Of a DNA stretch of 64,000 nt, positions 54,771-61,810 are shown one piece after another. The stretch spans positions 186,001 through 250,000 of the forward strand of contig NZ_SRWZ01000007.1 of NCBI RefSeq assembly GCF_004804355.1, given 5' to 3'. The stretch's first letter is position 1. Each line of letters opens with the position of its first letter. Below the pieces are notes generated by a model that worked only from the letters and a program-made list of their open reading frames with translations, searched no databases and was not told the DNA's origin. Origin of the DNA: Cognatitamlana onchidii. GTDB taxonomy: Bacteria; Bacteroidota; Bacteroidia; Flavobacteriales; Flavobacteriaceae. Position numbers and translations under genes: made by a program.

Positions 54771-55769
54771 ATGAATAGAATAGTTCAAATACTTTTAATA
54801 GTCTTTTTGTTTTCGTGTCAAAGCAACACATCATTACAAGATGTTGTTAAAGTGTCTGATCGTTCTATCCTTTTAAATAACGAACCCTATATTATAAAGG
54901 GAGTCTGCTATCACCCAGTACCTAAAGGTTTTGAAAAAAGAAATTTCACAACTTTGAGTCAAGATTTAAAGTTAATGATTGAGGCAGGAGTAAATACAAT
55001 CCGCGTTTATGCGCCTATTGATGATGTGACGGTGCTGGATCAAATTCATAAGGCAGGTTTAAAGTTAATTATTGGTTTTGGGTACAATCAGGGTGGTCAT
55101 TTTGATATCCTCTCTGGATCGTATTTGGATTATGTTAAAAAGTTCAAGACCCACCCCTCTATTTTAATGTGGGAGCTTGGGAATGAATATAATTATCATC
55201 CAGAATGGTTTGATGGCGATTTAAACAATTGGTACCAAGCTATGAATAATGCGGCCCAAGACATACATTTAGTGGATCCAAACCACCCTGTAACAACAGC
55301 TCATGGGGAATTACCTGACAGTTTAGCATTAACTGCCTCCTCGAATATTGATGTATGGGGTATGAATATTTATCGTTGGGATAACCCGGACAACCTTTAC
55401 GAACAATGGAAAACCATAAGTAATAAACCTATGTATTTGTCTGAAGCTGGTGGCGATAGCTATATGACTATTGCCAAAGAAGGGTATCAACAAGGCTTAA
55501 ATCAAAAAGCGCAAGCAGATGCCAATCATAATATTTTGGAATCTATTTTTAATAATCTTGATATATGTTCTGGTGTGACCATGTTTTCATTTACCGATGG
55601 TTGGTGGAAGGCAGGCAATATAGACCAGCAAGACCCAGGAGGGTGGGCACCAAATAGTAGTGGTGTGCCATATGATGGATCGCCCAACGAAGAGTATTGG
55701 GGTATGGTAGACATCGATAGAAATAAAAAGGAAACCTTTAAAGTTATTAAATCATTTTATACCAAGTGA
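54771..55769 (+). CDS. Clan GH-A glycoside hydrolase lipoprotein (GH2/GH5-like TIM barrel)
   Basis: 332 residues, lipobox FLFSC. A compact TIM barrel begins with a short N-terminal strand pair (LLNNEPYIIKGVCYHP), as in GH2 catalytic domains without the sandwich domains. The acid/base is E139 in WELGNEYN and the likely nucleophile E225 in MYLSEAGG. Family placement between GH2-like, GH5 and newer GH-A families is unsettled. Context predicts activity on beta-glucan oligosaccharides. It is 13 bases downstream of GH17 and 5 bases upstream of GH30. Confidence 0.75.
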   Translation: MNRIVQILLIVFLFSCQSNTSLQDVVKVSDRSILLNNEPYIIKGVCYHPVPKGFEKRNFTTLSQDLKLMIEAGVNTIRVYAPIDDVTVLDQIHKAGLKLIIGFGYNQGGHFDILSGSYLDYVKKFKTHPSILMWELGNEYNYHPEWFDGDLNNWYQAMNNAAQDIHLVDPNHPVTTAHGELPDSLALTASSNIDVWGMNIYRWDNPDNLYEQWKTISNKPMYLSEAGGDSYMTIAKEGYQQGLNQKAQADANHNILESIFNNLDICSGVTMFSFTDGWWKAGNIDQQDPGGWAPNSSGVPYDGSPNEEYWGMVDIDRNKKETFKVIKSFYTK

Positions 55770-55774
55770 AGGCC

Positions 55775-57262
55775 ATGAAACATTCAAAATACATCATTTT
55801 AATTCTAACGGCACTATTTTTTATGGGATGTAAATCTGAAGAAAACAAGTTTGGTTTTAAGGTTTTTGAAACATCAGAAAGCGGACATAAACTTACAGAA
55901 CTTAAGACGTTTAAAGAATTGGATAAAAAATCTTCTATAGTTTTAAATCCAGAAAAGACGTTTCAAACAATTACTGGGTTTGGTGGTGCCTTTACAGAGG
56001 CTTCAGCATACTTGCTTAACCAACTTAGTAAGTCTAATAGAGATACTATTTTAAAAGCTTATTTTTCAAAAGAAGGCGCGGGGTATTCGCTCGTAAGAAC
56101 ACATATGAATTCCTGTGATTTTTCGCTTTCAAATTATTCTTATGCACCAGTTGAAGATGATAAGGAACTGGAACATTTTAGTATCAATGAAGATAAAGAT
56201 GATTTAATACCTATGATAAAGGATGCTATGGCAGCATCGGAGGCAGGTTTTAAAATCTTCGCATCGCCATGGACAGCGCCTCCATGGATGAAGGATAACA
56301 ACCATTGGGTGGGTGGGAAATTATTACCGGAGTACAATGACACTTGGGCCCTATTCTTTTCAAAATATGTTGACGCTTATAAAGCTGAAGGCATTGATAT
56401 ATGGGGGTTTACCGTGGAAAATGAGCCTCATGGTAACGGGAACAATTGGGAGAGCATGCACTTTACACCCAAAGAGATGACAGATTTTGTTGAGTTTCAT
56501 TTAGGTCCGAAATTAGAAGCTGATGGAAAAGGAGATATAGTGATTCTTGGCTATGATCAAAACAGAAGGTTTTTAAAAGAATGGGTAGACGAGATGTATA
56601 GAAATGACAGCTCATCAAGGTATTTTGATGGTACGGCGATTCACTGGTACGATAGCACATACGATTTCTATCCTAAGGAGCTACAATATGCTCATAACAA
56701 AGCACCGAATAAGTATTTAATTGAAACCGAGGGCTGCATCGATGCTCAGGTTCCTGTTTGGCAGGATGATGCTTGGTATTGGAAAAAGGAAGCCACTGAT
56801 TGGGGTTATGATTGGGCGCCTGATGAAGATAAACACTTGCATCCCAAATACGCCCCTGTTAATAGATATGCTAGAGATATTATTGGTTGTTTAAATAATT
56901 GGGTTGACGGATGGGTTGACTGGAATATGGTTTTAGATAGACAAGGTGGCCCTAATTGGTTTAAAAACTGGTGTATAGCGCCTGTAATTGTGGACCCAGA
57001 TGCCGATCAGGTGTATTTTACACCATTGTTTTATACCATGGCACATTTCAGCAAATTTATAAGGCCAGAAGCTAAGGTTATAGAAGCCATTAATTCAGAT
57101 CCAGAATTGATGGTAACAGCAGCACATAATCCAGATGGCTCTATAGCGGTTGTTATTTTTAATGAAGGAAAAACACGTAAGAGTTTCGAACTTAAACTAC
57201 ATGAAAACTCTAGAGACATTACCATAAGTAAACAAGCTATTCAAACCATACAGATACCCTAA
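55775..57262 (+). CDS. GH30 beta-1,6-glucanase/glucosidase-type lipoprotein
   Basis: 495 residues with lipobox LFFMGC. Catalytic residues are acid/base E217 in TVENEPHG and nucleophile E319 in LIETEGC. FQTITGFGGAFTEASAYLL and GYSLVRTHMNSCDFSLSNYSY are classic GH30 sequences of the glucosylceramidase/beta-1,6-glucanase branch. A GTG at 55766 overlaps the previous stop, but the ATG at 55775 is preferred. In a laminarin locus it probably removes beta-1,6-linked branches or cuts beta-1,6 stretches. Confidence 0.93.
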   Translation: MKHSKYIILILTALFFMGCKSEENKFGFKVFETSESGHKLTELKTFKELDKKSSIVLNPEKTFQTITGFGGAFTEASAYLLNQLSKSNRDTILKAYFSKEGAGYSLVRTHMNSCDFSLSNYSYAPVEDDKELEHFSINEDKDDLIPMIKDAMAASEAGFKIFASPWTAPPWMKDNNHWVGGKLLPEYNDTWALFFSKYVDAYKAEGIDIWGFTVENEPHGNGNNWESMHFTPKEMTDFVEFHLGPKLEADGKGDIVILGYDQNRRFLKEWVDEMYRNDSSSRYFDGTAIHWYDSTYDFYPKELQYAHNKAPNKYLIETEGCIDAQVPVWQDDAWYWKKEATDWGYDWAPDEDKHLHPKYAPVNRYARDIIGCLNNWVDGWVDWNMVLDRQGGPNWFKNWCIAPVIVDPDADQVYFTPLFYTMAHFSKFIRPEAKVIEAINSDPELMVTAAHNPDGSIAVVIFNEGKTRKSFELKLHENSRDITISKQAIQTIQIP

Positions 57263-57306
57263 AAGACTTATGATGCAGATAAAAAACTAACGAAACCAAA
57301 GAGATT

Positions 57307-58869
57307 ATGCCAAACGTTGAAACTAAATCTAAAGATAATGTACCAATTGGGCAAAAAGCCGCCTTTGGGGCTGGTCATTTTGTTCTTAATTTATTACCAG
57401 GTGCCTTGGGATTTTTTATGTTCTTTTTGTTGACTGCATTTGGCATGGATCCACTTTATGCAGGTATCTTAGGAGCGCTTCCAAGATTATTTGATGCTAT
57501 TTCAGACCCAATAATGGGGTTTATAACCGATAATACAAAGTCTAGGTGGGGTAGACGAAGACCCTATATTTTTGTAGGAGCCATCTTAAGTGGCATTTTA
57601 TTTGCTTTAACGTGGCAAATGTCATCTGAGAACTCCCAAATGTATAATTTTTGGTATTTTCTAACGCTAACCATTCTCTTTTTGGCTGGTAATACCATGT
57701 ACGCAACACCACTTGTTGGTTTAGGCTACGAAATGACATCAGATTATAATGAGAGAACAAGATTGATGGCTTTTTCGAATACCATGGGTCAAATTGCTTG
57801 GATGATTGTACCTTGGTTTTGGGTTATAATTGCAGATCCTAATATCTATGAAACTCAAGCCGAAGGTGTTAGACATTTATCTATTATTGTAGGTTCCCTA
57901 TGCGCGTTTCTTGGTGTACTACCTGCTATTTTCTGTAGAGGTATTGATTCGTCTCATATGGAAAACAGGAAGAAAATTACTTTTAAAACATTGGCCTCTA
58001 ACTTAAAGGACCTTTGGGGAGGCATTATGCAAGTATCTAAGAATAAGCCATTCATGAAGCTTTGTGGTGCTACATTTTTAGTGTTTAATGGCTTTCAATT
58101 GGTAGCAGCGTTTAGTGTGTATATTATTGTGTTTTATATGTACAACGGAAGCTATGCGCAAGCTGGAACTTGGCCAGCGTGGTTTTCAACCATTACCGCG
58201 GTTACAACGGCTTTTTTGGTGATACCAATAATTTCAAAAATGGCCAATATATGGGGCAAACGAAAAGCCTTTATTATTTCAACAGTTATTTCTATCGTTG
58301 GATATACATTAAAATGGTGGGGTTTTAATACAGAACTTAACGCCAGCTTTAATGAGACGTCTTTTGGGCAATCTTTAAATAGTGGTGTGGCATCAGTATT
58401 CGAATGGTTAAACCCATTTTTAGAAAGTATTGGAATGACTTGGTTTAGTATTGATACGAGTCAAGGTTCTCCATGGTTAATCTTTATGCCTATACCATTT
58501 ATTGCATTTGGGTTAGGCGGTTTGTTTACGCTTATGATGAGTATGACTGCAGATGTATGTGACTTAGACGAGCTTAACAATGGTATGCCTAGAAAGGAAG
58601 GTACATTTGGAGCTATTTATTGGTTAATGGTAAAAATAGGACAGTCAATTGCTTTATTCCTAGGTGGCTTAGTCCTAAAATTAGTGGGTTTTATTTCAGA
58701 AGCTCCAACCCAAAGTGCAGAAACCATGAATAGTCTTAGAATTGCAGATATATTGATTCCATCTATTACAGCAGGTTTGGCCATTTGGATAATGTATAAG
58801 TATAGTTTAAACGAAGAACGTGCAAGAGAAATAAAAGCATTGTTAATTGAAAGAAGAGGTGAATTATAA
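57307..58869 (+). CDS. GPH-type sugar:cation symporter
   Basis: 520 residues with about twelve membrane segments. The glycoside-pentoside-hexuronide symporter hallmark is DAISDPIMGFITDNTKSRWGRRRPYIFVG near residue 60. MTADVCDLDELNNGMPRKEG is the second conserved loop. Typical members import glycosides with Na+ or H+. Here it likely carries glucan di- or oligosaccharides into the cytoplasm for the signal-less GH17 encoded next and for the phosphorylase. 44 bases after GH30 and 27 before the next gene. Confidence 0.93.
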   Translation: MPNVETKSKDNVPIGQKAAFGAGHFVLNLLPGALGFFMFFLLTAFGMDPLYAGILGALPRLFDAISDPIMGFITDNTKSRWGRRRPYIFVGAILSGILFALTWQMSSENSQMYNFWYFLTLTILFLAGNTMYATPLVGLGYEMTSDYNERTRLMAFSNTMGQIAWMIVPWFWVIIADPNIYETQAEGVRHLSIIVGSLCAFLGVLPAIFCRGIDSSHMENRKKITFKTLASNLKDLWGGIMQVSKNKPFMKLCGATFLVFNGFQLVAAFSVYIIVFYMYNGSYAQAGTWPAWFSTITAVTTAFLVIPIISKMANIWGKRKAFIISTVISIVGYTLKWWGFNTELNASFNETSFGQSLNSGVASVFEWLNPFLESIGMTWFSIDTSQGSPWLIFMPIPFIAFGLGGLFTLMMSMTADVCDLDELNNGMPRKEGTFGAIYWLMVKIGQSIALFLGGLVLKLVGFISEAPTQSAETMNSLRIADILIPSITAGLAIWIMYKYSLNEERAREIKALLIERRGEL

Positions 58870-58896
58870 GGATTAGTTAATTAATATTTAAGAGTT

Positions 58897-59838
58897 ATGT
58901 CTAGTAAAAGAAATCATAAAATCATGTCGTTGTCTGGTGGGCATCTTGACAATAAAACGACAAAAGGGTTACAGTATATTTTTGGAAAAATCTTAAAAGG
59001 AGGCATGCATGGCTTATGTTTTAGTCCTTATGAAGAAGGGCAGGAACCTGGAAGCCAAATTACAGAAGCACAAATACGAAGGCGCATGGAAATTATTCAA
59101 CCTTATACCAAATGGATACGTTCATTTTCTTGCACGGATGGTAACGAGGCAATTCCAAGAATTGCCAAGGAATATGGTATTAAAACCCTCGTGGGTGCCT
59201 GGTTAGGGGATGATGATGAGATTAACAAAAATGAGGTCGCGGGATTAATTAAACTAGCGAATGAAGGCTATGTTGACATCGCCGCGGTTGGTAATGAAGT
59301 CATGTATAGAGGTGATTTATCCGAAAGCAAACTATTAGAGTTTATGAAGGGGGTAAAGGGCGCTATTCCAAATGATATTCCGATGGGGTATGTAGACGCG
59401 TATTATGAGTTTACCGAACGTCCACTTATAGCGGAAGCATGCGATGTTATTCTAGCCAATTGTTATCCGTATTGGGAAGGTTGTAGTTTAGAATATTCTT
59501 TGCTTTACATGAAAGACATGTTTCAGCAAGCTCTTAAAGCCGGGAAAGGTAAAAAGGTTATTATAACAGAGACAGGTTGGCCAAGTCAAGGCAGCGGTTT
59601 GCACGGTGCATTGCCCTCTTTTGAAAATGCAATGAAGTATTTTATTAACTCGCAGAAATGGTCGCAGGAAGACAATATAGACATGTTTTATTTTTCGTCG
59701 TTTGATGAATCTTGGAAGGTTGGTGCTGAAGGCGATGTTGGAGCTTATTGGGGGTTATGGGATAAAAATGAAAATATTAAGTTTGTTGATAAAACCTCCC
59801 TAGTTTCACGCGGTAAAAGATTGTTCAAAATGGTTTAA
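58897..59838 (+). CDS. GH17-family enzyme without signal peptide
   Basis: 313 residues starting MSSKRNHKIMSLSGG, with no hydrophobic export segment, so it is predicted cytoplasmic. Acid/base E134 in AVGNEVMYRG and nucleophile E225 in ITETGWPSQG mark GH17, as does MFYFSSFDESWK. It is smaller than the lipoprotein GH17 in the same locus and clearly diverged from it. Placed right after a GPH symporter, it may process imported beta-1,3-oligosaccharides by hydrolysis or transglycosylation. Last gene of the unit; a terminator follows. Confidence 0.88.
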   Translation: MSSKRNHKIMSLSGGHLDNKTTKGLQYIFGKILKGGMHGLCFSPYEEGQEPGSQITEAQIRRRMEIIQPYTKWIRSFSCTDGNEAIPRIAKEYGIKTLVGAWLGDDDEINKNEVAGLIKLANEGYVDIAAVGNEVMYRGDLSESKLLEFMKGVKGAIPNDIPMGYVDAYYEFTERPLIAEACDVILANCYPYWEGCSLEYSLLYMKDMFQQALKAGKGKKVIITETGWPSQGSGLHGALPSFENAMKYFINSQKWSQEDNIDMFYFSSFDESWKVGAEGDVGAYWGLWDKNENIKFVDKTSLVSRGKRLFKMV

Positions 59839-59880
59839 CGGTATCATGAAATAGACGACCAGTCGGCTGGTTATTGACTC

Positions 59881-59920
59881 AAAAAGTCTCTTGAATTTTC
59901 CATATTCAGAGGCTTTTTTT
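59881..59920 (+). terminator. Intrinsic terminator after the cytoplasmic GH17 gene
   Basis: AAGTCTCTTGAAT pairs with ATTCAGAGGCTT (one bulged T, one G-U), loop TTTCCAT, with an upstream A-run and a downstream run of seven Ts. Confidence 0.85.
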
Positions 59921-60092
59921 ATTACCATGGCGAGACACTAGGTCTTTTATTCAAGAAGTTTCATAAGTTGAGTTTTTATGAATGCATTTTTACCACAACA
60001 TTACCACAACAAGTTGCTTTTTATCAAAATATTAGAATTTTGAAACCCCTCCTTATTAACCGTTTTTATTGAATAAAACACAAAAACAAAGA

Positions 60093-60118
60093 ATGTTTTT
60101 TGAGTTGTATGTTTTTTG
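60093..60118 (+). promoter_or_regulatory. Direct repeat ATGTTTTTTG, shared with the susC upstream region
   Basis: Two identical ATGTTTTTTG copies at 60093-60102 and 60109-60118, 16 bases apart. The second lies within TGTATGTTTTTTGT, which is identical to 38093-38106 upstream of susC. It ends 85 bases before the start codon. Confidence 0.5.
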
Positions 60119-60202
60119 TAGTGGGTTAAAATGAGGAATTAATAATGTTGAAGTTTAATTTTAAAGAAACTAAATATAAACATTTTTTAAAAGAGTTAAA
60201 TT

Positions 60203-61615
60203 ATGAAAAAAATTACGATTTTGGTTATGCTTGTTTCCTTCTTAGGGTTCTCGCAAACAATACCAGTAGATTTTGAATCGAACATTATTATAGGTGACAA
60301 TTGGAAAGCAGATAGCGGTTTAGCTTCCGTAGCTGTAACAGATGATCCTATAACTTCTGGAAAAGGAAAAGTGGGACAAATTAATAGCGCTGCATCTGGA
60401 CAACCTTGGCAAAATGCCCAGTTAAAAATGACCACCAACTATTTAGATTTAACAAATGCGACAGGGAGCAAAATCATTACTGTCGATATTTACACTACGG
60501 CTGCTCAAAGTTTTCTTTTAAAACTGGAGTCAACAAAAGATGGTGTTACGGGAAACACAGAAAAAAGCTTTACTACAGCAGGTTCTGGTTGGGAAACTAT
60601 TAATGTTGATTTTTCTACACCTGATCAGGGGGATGTTCCTAATGATCAGTACGCTTTGGTTGTTCTATTTCCATGTTATTCTCCTGGATTTGGCACACCT
60701 CCTTTTGATGGAACAACTTATGTGGACAATGTTTCAGGAACAGTAGGGGCAGCAATTGCTCCGGCAGTACCTAATGAAGTAACAGTTGATGTTAATGCTA
60801 ACTGGATAGCTTACATGAACTGGTTTAATACGCCTGCTGACGGTGGAGGCTTCGCCGGAGGAGATGGCTGGGCCGTGGTCGATGTGAAAACTACTATAGG
60901 AGCCGAAAATATTACATTACAACCTAATTTTAGTACTTATGCCAATGCTGTTGGAGGTGATGACGCGGCAAGAGCATATTGGACTAATTCTCCGGATAAT
61001 GGAGTTACAGCCGGGCCTACAGGAAATAAAATTATGGAGGCTTCTACTTTTGTAGAACCTGGAGCTTCATTTAATGGATCAGATTTAACGTTTTCTGGAG
61101 AAATAGTTTCTAATACTATTGATGGCGAATACACCGCGCAGTTTTTTATAAAGGCGTTAGATCCCAATAACGGTTTTAGTGATGCTTTGGGAGGTTCTAA
61201 AGTTATGACTTTACCTGCCTCTGGCTCGTTTTCTGTTTCCGCTACAGGAGCCGAATTAGCTCCTGGATTGATTATTCAGTACGGATTTGCAATCAACGGG
61301 CTTAATGCCAACCCTGCAGATGAGGTGGCGTTGGGAAGTGTTGTTGTTGGAGCTTCTACACTTAGTACATCTAGGGTGACTGATGCAGAATTCAAAGTGT
61401 ATCCAAATCCCACTCAAAACACATGGAATATAAAATCATTAGACTCAGAAATAACCAGTATTAATGTAATTGACGTTTTAGGAAAGACCGTTATGAGCTT
61501 AAACCCAAATAGTTCAAACGCAATTGTCAATGCGTCTTCTTTAAAGACTGGTCTATATTTTGCTGTGGTTGAAACGTTATCTGGAGTGGAAAGTATAAAA
61601 CTTATTAAGAACTAA
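60203..61615 (+). CDS. Secreted T9SS protein with CBM-like module and uncharacterised domain
   Basis: 470 residues, signal peptide MKKITILVMLVSFLGFSQ. The first module (about 20-160) has the same pattern as the beta-sandwich in the SGBP (VDFES, LKMTTNYLDLTNATGSKIITVDIY, WETINVDFSTPD, ending TYVDNVSG), suggesting glucan binding. A second domain (about 165-385) contains VDVNANWIAYMNWFNTP and many Asn/Gly loops and is not recognised. The C-terminal YPNPTQNTWNIKS...IKLIKN is a T9SS type A sorting domain. No catalytic motif was seen. Its upstream repeat matches that of susC, so coregulation is likely. Probably a secreted glucan-binding protein. Confidence 0.78.
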   Translation: MKKITILVMLVSFLGFSQTIPVDFESNIIIGDNWKADSGLASVAVTDDPITSGKGKVGQINSAASGQPWQNAQLKMTTNYLDLTNATGSKIITVDIYTTAAQSFLLKLESTKDGVTGNTEKSFTTAGSGWETINVDFSTPDQGDVPNDQYALVVLFPCYSPGFGTPPFDGTTYVDNVSGTVGAAIAPAVPNEVTVDVNANWIAYMNWFNTPADGGGFAGGDGWAVVDVKTTIGAENITLQPNFSTYANAVGGDDAARAYWTNSPDNGVTAGPTGNKIMEASTFVEPGASFNGSDLTFSGEIVSNTIDGEYTAQFFIKALDPNNGFSDALGGSKVMTLPASGSFSVSATGAELAPGLIIQYGFAINGLNANPADEVALGSVVVGASTLSTSRVTDAEFKVYPNPTQNTWNIKSLDSEITSINVIDVLGKTVMSLNPNSSNAIVNASSLKTGLYFAVVETLSGVESIKLIKN

Positions 61616-61650
61616 TTAGTTTTAGGTAGTTTATTAAGTAGTTTGTAAAG

Positions 61651-61686
61651 GAGCGAGGCAATCAATCGAGTCTCGCTCTTTTTTTT
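61651..61686 (+). terminator. Intrinsic terminator after the T9SS glucan-binding gene
   Basis: GAGCGAG (61651-61657) pairs with CTCGCTC (61672-61678), followed by a run of eight Ts. Confidence 0.88.
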
Positions 61687-61810
61687 CGCAACGGTTGTTT
61701 GTTATCCGGGATTTTAAAACCTAAGATATTAAGCCTGTCTTAATATAGTTTAATCAAATATCCCCAATGTCCCAGACGGTCTAAAATAAACTGAATCAAT
61801 ATTTAATGTT

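Larger units (their letters stand above)
59839..60202 (+). other. Intergenic region with terminator and regulatory repeat
   Basis: No gene seen in 364 bases. It holds a small hairpin ACCAG-TCGG-CTGGT (59858-59871), the terminator at 59881-59920, a tandem ACCACAACATT-type repeat near 59990-60010, and the 16-nt-spaced ATGTTTTTTG repeat at 60093-60118 ahead of the next gene. Confidence 0.6.
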
